Assembly: GCF_030555055.1 (NCBI RefSeq)
Contig: NZ_JAMOAO010000001.1
Location: 2,976,001 to 3,040,000, forward strand
Direction of reading: 5' to 3'
DNA: 64,000 bases
From: Nocardiopsis sp. YSL2
GTDB lineage: Bacteria > Actinomycetota > Actinomycetes > Streptosporangiales > Streptosporangiaceae
In this document: positions 1 to 7,447 of the stretch, piece after piece
Layout of the letters: the number at the start of each line of letters is the position of its first letter
Numbering within the stretch: position 1 is the stretch's first letter
Made by a program: the position numbers and the translations under genes
Notes under the pieces: generated by a model
Databases searched by the model: none
Seen by the model: only the letters and a program-made list of their open reading frames with translations
Told to the model about the DNA's origin: nothing

Positions 1-238
1 CCGGGGCGTCCCAGTGGATGTAGTGCACCTGACCCGTCCGGAGCGCCACGGTGACCTCTACGCGCTCGGGCTCTCTCATCTGCCCGACCAAGGTGTCGGA
101 CCTGGTCACCCAGATGGTGATGCGCTGATCGAGATCCAGGATCAGCGCTATGTGGCGCTTGAAGGGCTGGCCGCGTTCTGCGGAGTGGTCGGCTTCGCAC
201 CAGTGGGGGCACGCAGTCGGGGGCATCGGGGGCTCCAT
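1..238 (-). CDS. DUF6907-like hypothetical protein (partial, runs off left edge)
   Basis: An open frame enters from the left edge and begins at ATG 238, giving 79 visible codons without a stop. The product begins MEPPMPPTACPHWCEADHS; the CPxWC...H pattern near the N-terminus followed by a beta-rich stretch resembles the small actinobacterial DUF6907 proteins found near XRE-DUF397 loci. A second ATG 12 bases downstream is preceded by GGAG and is an equally good start. It lies 53 bases downstream of the DUF397 gene on the same strand, so it probably belongs to that gene chain. No function is known. Confidence 0.55.
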   Translation of the reverse strand, partial: MEPPMPPTACPHWCEADHSAERGQPFKRHIALILDLDQRITIWVTRSDTLVGQMREPERVEVTVALRTGQVHYIHWDAP

Positions 239-291
239 GGTCGGGGGAGAGGACCGCGCGCCGGGGGACGGCCCGGCGCGCGGCCGCATCG

Positions 292-483
292 TCAGGACGC
301 TGCGCGCAGGAACCCGGTCCATTCCCCCGCGCCGAAGAGCAGGTATCCCAGATCCCGGTTCTGCGTGTCTCGGACGGCCGTCTCCGCTCCCTCCGCGACC
401 TCCACGCAGTTCGACACGCCCTGGGAGTACTTGGATTTGTGCCAGTTGAAGGACTTCCGCCTCTGGGTCTGCAGGTTCTTCAC
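292..483 (-). CDS. DUF397 domain protein
   Basis: A 63-residue protein made almost entirely of a DUF397 domain: FNWHKSKYS, then NCVEVAEG, AVRDTQNRDLG and a terminal GEWTGFL block. I chose the GTG at 483 because AGGAAGGG lies 5-6 bases upstream and the length fits the family (60-70 residues); the open frame itself continues further upstream. DUF397 proteins normally accompany XRE-DUF5753 regulators in actinomycetes and are thought to act with them in control of development. Here it is the distal part of a minus-strand chain divergent from the XRE gene at 2294, which has its own DUF397 partner. Confidence 0.85.
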   Translation of the reverse strand: MKNLQTQRRKSFNWHKSKYSQGVSNCVEVAEGAETAVRDTQNRDLGYLLFGAGEWTGFLRAAS

Positions 484-577
484 GTCTACCCTTCCTAGTG
501 ATCCGCTACGGATTGCCGGGGGCGGTTGCAGCCGCGAAACCCCGGGGTCGCCCCGACCTGTGCAGGCCGGGGCGACG

Positions 578-1015
578 TCATGCCCGCACACCCGACAGGT
601 GCGCAGAATTCTCATGGCGGCGCTTCAGCCGTTCCTCCCAGTAGCCGGGCCGCATCCACGGCAGCACGTCCTCGCGCACGCGCGGCGGCTTCGGGGCCGG
701 GGGACGCAGGTTGGTGACCTTCGCGAAGTAGTGGTCGAGGCGACGCAGGGCCGCGGGGGTCAACTGACGGGGCAGGGACGCCAGATGCCGACTGCTCAGA
801 CCGTCACGCTGGGCGGCGCCGACCCGCGCCGGGGCCTCGTACCGCCACGTGCCCAGGTACGGGTACACGCGGATTGCGGCGGCCACCCGAGCCCCATCCA
901 TGACCCGCAGGTCCACCGCCCAAGGGGACCCGTCACTGGTGGTTTCCGCGACCGGTTCCAGGCCGATCTGCTCGGCGGCGGCGATGATGCGGACGACGTC
1001 ATTGGCGGTGGCCAT
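578..1015 (-). CDS. Hypothetical protein, 145 aa
   Basis: Starts at ATG 1015 with GAGGAG about 8 bases upstream (the frame is open further upstream, but that part has no SD). It begins MATANDVVRIIAAAEQ, an amphipathic helix, followed by a beta-rich segment (WAVDLRVMD, AAAIRVYPY) and a proline/arginine-rich tail. The middle resembles small alpha/beta domains seen in plasmid- or element-associated actinomycete hypotheticals, but I cannot name a family. It sits between two sets of small minus-strand genes and may be co-transcribed with them. No signal peptide or membrane segment. Confidence 0.6.
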   Translation of the reverse strand: MATANDVVRIIAAAEQIGLEPVAETTSDGSPWAVDLRVMDGARVAAAIRVYPYLGTWRYEAPARVGAAQRDGLSSRHLASLPRQLTPAALRRLDHYFAKVTNLRPPAPKPPRVREDVLPWMRPGYWEERLKRRHENSAHLSGVRA

Positions 1016-1104
1016 GCTGCTCCTCGTGGACTTCGGGGGGTGGCTCAGGACGTGGCTGGGGCCGCGCGCCGAGGACAAGGGGACGGCTCGACGCGCGGCC
1101 GGTC

Positions 1105-1377
1105 TTAGGTGGTTGGCAGGTGCTCCAGCGGGGACTCCCAGGAGACTGGCGGGAGGCGGTCCTGGGAGGTTCGGCAGACGCGGACTTGGACGCCGTCGCG
1201 GGCGCCGTAGACCTCACCCGGCTTCTCCCAGGTGGAGCCGAGGTGCTCCACGGTCACGTGATGTGCGCTGGCCCACTGCCGCAGGGACTTCATGTCCGGG
1301 AGCTCGTGCACCTCGACGACGGTGCGCACGCGCGGCCGCGTGCGGCACTTCGGGGCGTGATCGGTCATCGCCGTCAT
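1105..1377 (-). CDS. Hypothetical protein, 90 aa
   Basis: Its ATG overlaps the stop of the preceding gene in an ATGA (1374-1377), so it is very probably translated by coupling. The protein begins MTAMTDHAPKCRTRPRVRT and contains a short region (EVHELPDMKSLRQWASAHH) that reads like a helical segment, then several beta strands. No family recognised. The coupling and shared strand place it in the same small-gene operon as its neighbours. Confidence 0.6.
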   Translation of the reverse strand: MTAMTDHAPKCRTRPRVRTVVEVHELPDMKSLRQWASAHHVTVEHLGSTWEKPGEVYGARDGVQVRVCRTSQDRLPPVSWESPLEHLPTT

Positions 1378-1646
1378 GGGGTCACCGCTTCGTCGTCGAC
1401 GGGCGCGATCTCGTAGGTGACCGCGAGCTCGGGGTCGGCGTCGGCCTGCCTGATCAACTCCGCCAGGCCGACGGCGGTGGCGTCAGGCGAACCGGCCGAG
1501 CCGAGAACCCCGCGGATGTACAGGGCACGGGCCGCGAGCAGCTGACGCCGCTCCTCCCATGCGTGCGGGGCGGCGGGTGGGGGAGTGAGGGTGGCCTCGA
1601 TCGCGTCCAACAGCTCGCGTGTGCCCTGGTCGATGCGGTTGCTCAT
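1374..1646 (-). CDS. Hypothetical protein, 90 aa
   Basis: I placed the start at ATG 1646 (MSNRIDQGTREL) rather than eight codons upstream because this ATG overlaps the stop of a 48-residue gene in an ATGA. The product is mostly helical (TRELLDAIEATL, WEERRQLLAARALYIRGVL) with an acidic C-terminus. The stop overlaps the next start as well, so the gene is coupled at both ends. No family recognised. Confidence 0.6.
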   Translation of the reverse strand: MSNRIDQGTRELLDAIEATLTPPPAAPHAWEERRQLLAARALYIRGVLGSAGSPDATAVGLAELIRQADADPELAVTYEIAPVDDEAVTP

Positions 1647-1789
1647 CGGAGCCTCACCGCCATAAGGCACAGGCTGATGGTGCCGGTCGCAACGGCTATC
1701 AGGAGGTCCTCGGGCACGGACACCGACCCGGGAGTCGGTTCGGGGGCGTAAGGGCGCACACGCATGCGGCGTCGTGACAGGCGCGTCAT
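1643..1789 (-). CDS. Small membrane peptide, 48 aa, coupled at both ends
   Basis: A 48-residue frame that starts at ATG 1789, overlapping the stop of the upstream gene (ATGA), and ends in a TGA that overlaps the start of the next gene (ATGA). The N-terminus is very basic (MTRLSRRRMRVR), followed by a proline-rich linker and one hydrophobic segment (LLIAVATGTISLCLMAV) ending VRLR, so it looks like a single-pass membrane peptide with a positive N-terminus. The double overlap is the main evidence that it is real; it is short enough to be missed by gene callers. Function unknown. Confidence 0.6.
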   Translation of the reverse strand: MTRLSRRRMRVRPYAPEPTPGSVSVPEDLLIAVATGTISLCLMAVRLR

Positions 1790-2067
1790 GCTGCCACCTG
1801 CCCTCGGCCCGTCGCGTGGCGGGCCTGAGCCCGCCGCGAGAAGTCGATCGCCAGGGCGGGCTCTGCCGGGCGAGTGGCGCGGGACTGCAGCGGCAGGTCC
1901 GGTGCCCGGCGCCCGGTCATCATGCTCGGCAGGATGACGCGGACGGGGCCGGTGGCTGGCGCGGGGCCGGGCTCGGACCGGTCACGGTCACGGCGCCTGC
2001 GGAGTTCGGCGGCGCCGGCGCAGGCGAGCCGCTGCGTCAGCAGTAGGACATAGGTCAGGTATCGCAC
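1786..2067 (-). CDS. Hypothetical protein, 93 aa, with N-terminal hydrophobic segment
   Basis: I chose GTG 2067 because GGAGG lies seven bases upstream; the longer open frame reaches to 2178 without an SD. The product begins VRYLTYVLLLTQRLACAGA, a short hydrophobic stretch, then becomes very arginine- and proline-rich. It is the first gene of the coupled minus-strand chain and its stop overlaps the following ATG. It diverges from the XRE regulator, which suggests control from the shared region at about 2070-2220. Family not recognised. Confidence 0.5.
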   Translation of the reverse strand: MRYLTYVLLLTQRLACAGAAELRRRRDRDRSEPGPAPATGPVRVILPSMMTGRRAPDLPLQSRATRPAEPALAIDFSRRAQARHATGRGQVAA

Positions 2068-2150
2068 AGGGCGACCTCCTGGGTCGGTGGCCGGATGGGT
2101 GGTCCGGCGTGCTTTCAGGTGAGTCCATAGTGCCCCCGCGTAGCGGTTAT

Positions 2151-2178
2151 TTGCAATGCCATCTTTAGATGAATGCAA
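2151..2178. promoter_or_regulatory. Inverted repeat in the divergent XRE / small-gene region
   Basis: TTGCA at 2151 pairs with TGCAA ending at 2178, and CATCT/AGATG form an inner pair. The region is AT-rich relative to its surroundings. It lies between divergent genes and could be the operator of the adjacent XRE protein. Inference from symmetry and position only. Confidence 0.4.
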
Positions 2179-2293
2179 GAATCTTCTATGGCATGCCGCT
2201 GGGACATGGAGGTTGCGTGGAATGTCTGGATCTTCAGTAGGGGCCGTAGGATCGGGAGACCGACAGGCCGAGCCCCCGGGGAGTACCGACGAC

Positions 2294-3145
2294 GTGAGCA
2301 GCCCGACGCTGAGGCGGAAGCGACTCGCGCGGCAGCTGCGTCAGCTGAGGGAAGAGCGCAGGCTGAATGCCGAGGATGTCGCGGCCGAGGCGAAGCGTCG
2401 CTCTGGGAAGCCGCGCGGGTGGTCGCTGAGCAAACTCATCCGCATGGAGAAGGCCAACTGGAAGAGGTTGAACCTCGACGATCTGGCTGTCCTGCTGGAT
2501 ATCTACGAGATCACGGATACGCAGGAGCGCCTGGACCTGATCACCTTGGCGCGCGAGGGGAACCAGCGTGGCTGGTGGGCCTCGTTCGGGGACGCGCTCG
2601 GCACGGGTCAGTTCGTCGGCCTGGAGTCTGAGGCGAGCCGGATCCGGACCTACCAGTGCATGACCATCCCCGGATTGCTTCAGACGCCCGAGTACGCGCG
2701 GGCGATGATTTCGACACGCGGCATGGTCGACGAGACGGAGCTGAACCTGCGTGTGCAGGCGAGGATGTTCCGGAAGTCGATCTTCAACACGGCTCCGATC
2801 CCGACTCTATGGGCGATCATCGACGAGGCCGCGCTGGCGCGCATCCCGCCCGACCTCCACGGGCAGCTGGAGTACTTGATCGAGGCCAGCCTCCAGCCGA
2901 ACATCGGCATCCAGGTGCTGCCGCTGAGCTACGGTCTACACGCGGCGATGACTGGGCAGATGGTCCTCTTGGAGTTCCCCGCTCCCGACCCGCCGGTGGT
3001 CTACATCGAGGTTCTCAGCGAAGAGCTCTACCTGGAAAAGCCGCAACAGGTGACGCACTATCAGCACCTATACGATCATGTACAGGCAGCGGCCCTGCCC
3101 GTAGATCAGTCACGGGACTACATTCGGGGCCTGCTGAACCCATAG
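2294..3145 (+). CDS. XRE family regulator with DUF5753 domain
   Basis: A 283-residue helix-turn-helix protein. Residues about 5-70 form the HTH (LRRKRLARQLRQLREERRL...), and the remainder is the DUF5753 domain with the typical GWWASFGD, FVGLESEAS, IPGLLQTPEYARA and YIEVLSEELYLE blocks. I placed the start at GTG 2294, which matches family length; ATG 2222 with GGAGG nine bases upstream would add 24 residues and cannot be excluded. These regulators pair with a DUF397 protein, here encoded 9 bases downstream. It is divergent from a chain of small genes that it may control. Confidence 0.9.
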   Translation: MSSPTLRRKRLARQLRQLREERRLNAEDVAAEAKRRSGKPRGWSLSKLIRMEKANWKRLNLDDLAVLLDIYEITDTQERLDLITLAREGNQRGWWASFGDALGTGQFVGLESEASRIRTYQCMTIPGLLQTPEYARAMISTRGMVDETELNLRVQARMFRKSIFNTAPIPTLWAIIDEAALARIPPDLHGQLEYLIEASLQPNIGIQVLPLSYGLHAAMTGQMVLLEFPAPDPPVVYIEVLSEELYLEKPQQVTHYQHLYDHVQAAALPVDQSRDYIRGLLNP

Positions 3146-3154
3146 GAAGCACCG

Positions 3155-3346
3155 ATGCCTGAGACAACCCACACCCTGAACTTCCGCAAGAGCAGCTACA
3201 GCGGCCCGACCACACAGGACTGCGTGGAGGTCGCTGACCTCCCTGGCGGCGCCGCCGTGCGCGACTCCCAGCACCCGGATGAAGGACACATCACGTTCCC
3301 GGCGGATGAGTGGAGAGCGTTCCAGAACCTCATCACCCGGCGGTAG
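3155..3346 (+). CDS. DUF397 domain protein
   Basis: A 63-residue DUF397 protein (FRKSSYSG, CVEVADL, AVRDSQHP, ADEWRAFQ). It starts 9 bases after the XRE stop with AGGAAG six bases upstream, so the two form one transcription unit that ends at a strong hairpin at 3360-3389. DUF397 proteins are partners of DUF5753 regulators; the molecular role is not firmly established. Confidence 0.93.
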   Translation: MPETTHTLNFRKSSYSGPTTQDCVEVADLPGGAAVRDSQHPDEGHITFPADEWRAFQNLITRR

Positions 3347-3359
3347 CACCGACAACGAG

Positions 3360-3389
3360 ACGGGCCCCCAGCATCAGCTGGGGGCCCGT
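3360..3389 (+). terminator. Intrinsic-type terminator after DUF397
   Basis: A perfect 12-bp stem CGGGCCCCCAGC with a 4-base ATCA loop, plus a flanking A-T pair. It lies 14 bases after the DUF397 stop. No long T run, as is usual in high-GC actinomycetes. Confidence 0.85.
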
Positions 3390-3530
3390 TCGTGCTTTAC
3401 CTGAAAGCAACCCAGGAACACTCTACCGGCAGCAGGTGACCTGGACTAGCACTCGAACAGCCGAAGATGATCCTGAACGATTCTGGACAGGGCCGGACAC
3501 GACGGAACCACGATGTCCGGCGCGTCGAGC

Positions 3531-3962
3531 TCAATCGCACAGGTGTGCCTGTGCGTGCCCGACCAGTTCCGAGGCTACGTCGGCGATCGGCCCGTCCACG
3601 CCCTGGAGCGACTGGACGACCTCGGTCGGCGCCATGCCGTCCTCGATGTCGGAGCACACCGCGTACCCCAGTTCGACGTTGTCCTCGTCGCCGAATCCGT
3701 GGATGCCGCTGCCGGCCGCGGCCGCATCCTCGTAGAGCGCGTCGAGGAACGCCTGCTCGTCCTCGGACATTCCGCTGTCGTCGGCGGCCGCCTGGTCCTC
3801 GGAGGGCTCAGGTTCCGTGGTCTCGGTCGCCGCGGGCGCTGGCGCGGGATCGACATCCTCGAAGAGGCCGGCCGCGTTCATGACCGCGGCGATCGCGATG
3901 AGGGCGGCGAGGATGCCGCCGCCGATGATCCACTTCGTTCGGTGGGGGGAGGGGGCACTCAT
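3531..3962 (-). CDS. DUF732 domain membrane-anchored protein
   Basis: A 143-residue protein with a short basic N-terminus, one membrane segment at about residues 11-31 (WIIGGGILAALIAIAAVM), an acidic proline/threonine linker, then a DUF732-like domain (EQAFLDALYED..., GYAVCSDIEDG, PTEVVQSL, ELVGHAQAHLCD) with two cysteines spaced as in the family. DUF732 proteins are exported or anchored helical proteins common in Actinobacteria with no fixed function. A TAGGAT at about 65 bases upstream could be a -10 element. Stand-alone gene. Confidence 0.85.
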   Translation of the reverse strand: MSAPSPHRTKWIIGGGILAALIAIAAVMNAAGLFEDVDPAPAPAATETTEPEPSEDQAAADDSGMSEDEQAFLDALYEDAAAAGSGIHGFGDEDNVELGYAVCSDIEDGMAPTEVVQSLQGVDGPIADVASELVGHAQAHLCD

Positions 3963-4064
3963 GGGGGTCTCCGAGGGGCCGGGTGTGCAGGGCGCGGCGG
4001 GGCGGACGCCGTGGCCAGATCCTACGCCGCAGTCCCGGTCCGGGTGGGCGATTCGGACATGAGT

Positions 4065-4094
4065 GCGCCCTCCGGGCGGACCCGGAGGGCGCAG
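4065..4094. terminator. Strong hairpin, probable terminator
   Basis: A 13-bp perfect stem TGCGCCCTCCGGG closes a CGGA loop. It lies in the spacer upstream of the DUF732 gene; a T5 run follows about 15 bases later on the plus strand. It may insulate the DUF732 promoter from neighbouring transcription. Confidence 0.65.
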
Positions 4095-4366
4095 AGTTGG
4101 GAGATTTTTGGGAGACGGCAGACCCCGTCAGACCACGCGAGGCCCCGAAGGCCCACGGCAGTCACTGTGTCTGACCTGCGACGGAAGCGTTGTCGCTGAT
4201 CGGGAGAACCGGTCTACCCTTTCGAGACCCGCGTGATCGAGTACCAGACCGGCGGCGGCCTGGACTGGGACTGACCTGCGAGGACACGGCCCCCCGGGCC
4301 CTTCGGCGGAGGGTGCGCGGAGCCGTCTCGGGAGCCCTCCGGTGGAACCGGACGCCTCCCTTCCCA

Positions 4367-4402
4367 CCGTGGCCCCGGCCGGACGTATGGCCGGGGCCAC
4401 GG
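4367..4402 (-). terminator. Terminator after FAD oxidoreductase
   Basis: A perfect 14-bp stem (CCGTGGCCCCGGCC with its complement) with an 8-base loop, 33 bases after the stop codon of the minus-strand oxidoreductase. Confidence 0.75.
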
Positions 4403-4434
4403 TCGTGTCCGGGACGGGTGGGCGGCGGGCGGCG

Positions 4435-5883
4435 TCACGGAGCCAGGCTCGGCGGGGTCCGCACGCCGTGGTCGCGGCGCAGCGCGGACAGGGCCGCCAG
4501 GTAGCCCGCCATTCCGTGCACCCCGGGGCCGGGCGGTGTGGAGGCCGAGCACAGGTAGACCCCCGGCAGCGGCGTGCGGTGGGCGTCCCACCGGGGCGCG
4601 GGGCGCAGGACCGCCTGGCGCAGGGACATGGCCCCGGCGGAGATGTCGCCGCCCACGTAGTTGGGGTTGTACTCCTCCATCCGCGCGGCGGAGACGCCCC
4701 GCGCGGCGATGACGGTGTCGGAGAAGCCGGGGGCGAAGGCCTCGATGCGGCGGCGGACCAGGTCCACGGGGTCGCGGGTGTCGCCGTTGGGCACGTGGGC
4801 GTAGGCCCACACCGGGCGACGGCCGTTCCGGGCGCGGCCGGGGTCGGCCACGGCCGGGTCCACCAGCAGCACGAACGGTTCCGCCACGCGTCGGCCGCGG
4901 GCCGTCGCGGTCTCGGCGGCGGCGATCTCCGCGGCGGTGCCGCCCAGGTGGACGGTGCCCGCCGTGCCCACCTCCGGGGCGGCCCAGGGGATGGGCCCGC
5001 CGACGAGGAAGTCCGCCTTGGCCGCACCGGGCGCGTATCGATAGCGCTCCAGCGCCCGCCGGTAGCCGGCCGGTAGCCGGCCGCGCGCCAGACGCAGGAG
5101 GCCCTGGGGCGCCACGTCCAGCAGCACCGAGCGGGCGCGCGGGAGGTCGCGCAGGTCCCCGACGTCGTGGCCGGTGCGGATGACGCCGCCGTGCGCGGTG
5201 AAGTCGGCGGCCAGGGCGTCGGCGACGGTGGCACTCCCGCCCCGTGGCAGCGGCCATCCGGTGCCCGTGTGCGCGAGGTGCCCCAGCAGGGCGGCCACGG
5301 CGGCGCCGGGGAGCGAGGGCAGGGGGCCGACCACGTGCGCGGCGACACCGGCGAACAGGGCCCTGGCCGCCTCGGTGGTGAAGGGGCCGCGGCCGAACCC
5401 GTGCGCCAGGACGCGCCGGGCCAGCAGGAGCGCCGCTGCCGGGTCGGAGGGGAGCGAGCGCTGACCGGACATGACCAGGTCGACCACACCGCGGCTGTGC
5501 GCCACGAGCGGGCCCATGAGGCGGCGCCACCGGTCCGCGTCCGCGCCCAGTCCGGCACAGGTGTCCTCCAGGTCCGACCACGCCACGGCCGCGCCGCCGC
5601 CGGGAAGCGGGTGGGCGTAGGAGGCGGCGGGCCGCAGGAGTTCCACCCCCCGGGCGGCGAGGTCGAACTCGCGGAAGAAGCGGGACGACGCGGCCATCGG
5701 GTGGACGGCCGCGCAGAGGTCGTGGACGACGTCGGAGTCGAACAGCGGCTCCGTGCGCAGGCCCCCGCCGACCGCGTCGTGCCGTTCGTGGAGCTCCACG
5801 GCCAGCCCGGCGCGGGCGAGGGTGACCGCCGCGGCGAGCCCGTTGGGTCCGCTGCCGACCACCACCGCGTCGACGCCTGCCAT
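4435..5883 (-). CDS. FAD-dependent phytoene-desaturase-like oxidoreductase
   Basis: A 482-residue flavoprotein. The N-terminus carries the dinucleotide-binding fold VVVGSGPNGLAAAVTLARAG (residues about 6-26) with the acidic residue of the second strand in VELHER, and the C-terminus carries a flavin-contacting block (GVYLCSASTPPGPGVHGMAGY). This is the pattern of phytoene-desaturase/PYROXD2-like NAD(P)/FAD proteins, which are not limited to carotenoids. It is 136 bases downstream of the condensation-domain gene with an imperfect hairpin between them, so it may be a separate unit rather than part of the gene cluster. GGAGG-like sequence precedes the ATG. Confidence 0.88.
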   Translation of the reverse strand: MAGVDAVVVGSGPNGLAAAVTLARAGLAVELHERHDAVGGGLRTEPLFDSDVVHDLCAAVHPMAASSRFFREFDLAARGVELLRPAASYAHPLPGGGAAVAWSDLEDTCAGLGADADRWRRLMGPLVAHSRGVVDLVMSGQRSLPSDPAAALLLARRVLAHGFGRGPFTTEAARALFAGVAAHVVGPLPSLPGAAVAALLGHLAHTGTGWPLPRGGSATVADALAADFTAHGGVIRTGHDVGDLRDLPRARSVLLDVAPQGLLRLARGRLPAGYRRALERYRYAPGAAKADFLVGGPIPWAAPEVGTAGTVHLGGTAAEIAAAETATARGRRVAEPFVLLVDPAVADPGRARNGRRPVWAYAHVPNGDTRDPVDLVRRRIEAFAPGFSDTVIAARGVSAARMEEYNPNYVGGDISAGAMSLRQAVLRPAPRWDAHRTPLPGVYLCSASTPPGPGVHGMAGYLAALSALRRDHGVRTPPSLAP

Positions 5884-5964
5884 GGGGGTTCCTCCGCTGT
5901 CGCCGGTCGGATTCCCAGCCTCTCACGCGCGCGTGGGCGGTGTCCGGTACGGCGGCCGGGACAC

Positions 5965-6007
5965 GGGGCCGGGCCGTGCCGCGATCGGAAGGCACCCGCC
6001 CGGCCCG
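5965..6007 (-). terminator. Imperfect hairpin downstream of the biosynthetic operon
   Basis: A GC-rich imperfect inverted repeat (GGGGCCGGGCCGTGCC against GGCACCCGCCCGGCCC) about 13 bases after the condensation-domain stop. It could end the biosynthetic operon. Confidence 0.45.
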
Positions 6008-6019
6008 GGAGCGGGTCGA

Positions 6020-7417
6020 TCACACCGGCGCGTCCGCCAGTTCCAGGAGCTGCTCGCATCCGCTGCCCTCCCCGTGCTCGACCGCCGCGAGCAGCAGGCC
6101 CTCGAAGCGCAGGAGGAAATCCCTCATCGCGGATGATCCGAGCCGCCGGGAGTCGGCCCTCAGGCTCAACTCGATCCCCTGCTCACCCGCATCGGCGATG
6201 TTGAGGAAGAGCATCAGGTTGTCACGCTCGGCCCCGGCCCCGACCCCGGTACTCGTGCTCGGCAGCGCGGCCCTGACCTGCTCGGCCGTCGGAACGCCGC
6301 CCGTCGGCGCCTGGCGGCCCACGGGGCGCAGGTCGTTGAAGTAGTAGGCCAGGTCCAGGTCGGTACCCCGTTCCCTGGCCACGGTTTCGCGCAGTCGTGT
6401 GGTCTGCGCCCTGTCGCAGCGCGCGTTGCGGTAGGCGGTCACGGAGGAGGACCAGGCGCTACGGGCCACGGCGGCGAAGTCCTTGCCGGTGAGGTCGACG
6501 TCGGCGGGGACGTCCTGGGCCAGGTTTCCCACGTAGCCGCGCAGCTCGGGGCGCCCCCGGTTTCCGGCGATGAGCACCATCGTCACACTCGGCTCCCCGG
6601 CGGCCCGGCCGAGCAGCAGCGCGGCCGTGGCCAGGAGCACGGCCGAGCTGCCCACCCGGCAGCGGGTGCCCAGAGCCGTCGCAGCCAGTTGCACGGCCTT
6701 CGAACGGAGCCAGACCTTCGGATAGCGCGGCTGCTCGGCGGCACCGTCGGTTTCGGACAGCAGCCTCGGCGGCATCGACTCCAGCGTGCGCCGCCAGTGC
6801 CGCAGGCCCCGCTCCTGGACGCGCCGCCCCTGGGGGGAGCGCTCCCATCCGGCGAAGTCGAGCGGTTGGACGGGCGGCGGCCCCACACCTTCACCGTGCA
6901 CGATCGCGTGCAGCTCGGAGGCGAGGAGGCGCAGGCCGGGAAAGTCGGTCGCGATATGGGAGACCGACAGCAGGACCACCAGAGGGGCGCCGTCCAACGC
7001 GCCGATGCCGACCCTGACCGGCCACTCCGCCCCGTGGTCGAAGCGGTACCCCTTGACCCGGGCCTCCAGGTCCGTGGCCAGACCGTACAGGTCGTCGTCC
7101 TGACTGCTCACGGCCTCGCACAGCTCGACGACGAGCTCCCCCTCGGCTGTCGCCTCCTGGACGAGCTCTCCGTCCGCTCCCACGGAGAAGAGGCTCCGCA
7201 GGGCGCCGTGGCGCTCGACCAGGGTGCGCAACCCCGTGAACAGCCGTTCCATGTCGACGCCCGGAGCGATCTCCACCGGCACGACCGAGTTGTAGAACGA
7301 GGTGTCGGGCATCATGTACTCGATGTCGGTCCAGATGCTGCGTTGACCGAGCGTCGCGGGCCCGCGGCCCGAGAGGCAGCCCCGGACGGCGATCCTCTCC
7401 GTGCGCAGTCTTGCCAT
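6020..7417 (-). CDS. Stand-alone NRPS-type condensation domain protein
   Basis: A 465-residue protein with the fold of a non-ribosomal peptide synthetase condensation domain and no carrier or adenylation domain. The LGQRSIW start motif and the NRxRPELxxYVGN motif are clear. The catalytic HHxxxDG motif reads SHIATDF at residues 153-159: the second, catalytic histidine and the aspartate are kept, while the first His is Ser and the Gly is Phe. Free-standing C domains form amides or esters between carrier-bound acyl groups and amines. Last gene of the biosynthetic operon; I infer that it joins the acyl and amino parts of the product. It follows the exporter by 30 bases. Confidence 0.88.
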   Translation of the reverse strand: MARLRTERIAVRGCLSGRGPATLGQRSIWTDIEYMMPDTSFYNSVVPVEIAPGVDMERLFTGLRTLVERHGALRSLFSVGADGELVQEATAEGELVVELCEAVSSQDDDLYGLATDLEARVKGYRFDHGAEWPVRVGIGALDGAPLVVLLSVSHIATDFPGLRLLASELHAIVHGEGVGPPPVQPLDFAGWERSPQGRRVQERGLRHWRRTLESMPPRLLSETDGAAEQPRYPKVWLRSKAVQLAATALGTRCRVGSSAVLLATAALLLGRAAGEPSVTMVLIAGNRGRPELRGYVGNLAQDVPADVDLTGKDFAAVARSAWSSSVTAYRNARCDRAQTTRLRETVARERGTDLDLAYYFNDLRPVGRQAPTGGVPTAEQVRAALPSTSTGVGAGAERDNLMLFLNIADAGEQGIELSLRADSRRLGSSAMRDFLLRFEGLLLAAVEHGEGSGCEQLLELADAPV

Positions 7418-7447
7418 GGCGTCGTCCTTTCCTTGGGCCGGCGGGGT

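Larger units (their letters stand above)
3963..4434. other. Intergenic region with two hairpins and a repeated TTGGGAGA
   Basis: No convincing gene. It holds two strong hairpins (listed separately) and a direct repeat TTGGGAGA at 4098-4116 spaced 11 bases apart. A 22-codon plus-strand frame ending RVIEYQTGGGLDWD then TGA at about 4271 reads like the tail of a protein gene but is closed upstream by an in-frame stop, so it may be a 3' remnant. Confidence 0.5.

Noticed and set aside
14-1108. 364-residue plus-strand open frame
   Set aside because: Shadow of minus-strand genes. The composition is low-complexity and the opposite strand has coupled genes with SD sites and a DUF397 domain.
4435-5883. 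Oxidoreductase counted as part of the biosynthetic operon
   Set aside because: A 136-base gap with a hairpin separates it from the operon, while all operon junctions are overlaps or short gaps. Membership is possible but not supported.
6834-6847. CelR-like 14-mer with one mismatch inside the condensation-domain gene
   Set aside because: Again the codons of Trp-Glu-Arg-Ser on the minus strand, deep inside a coding region and imperfect.
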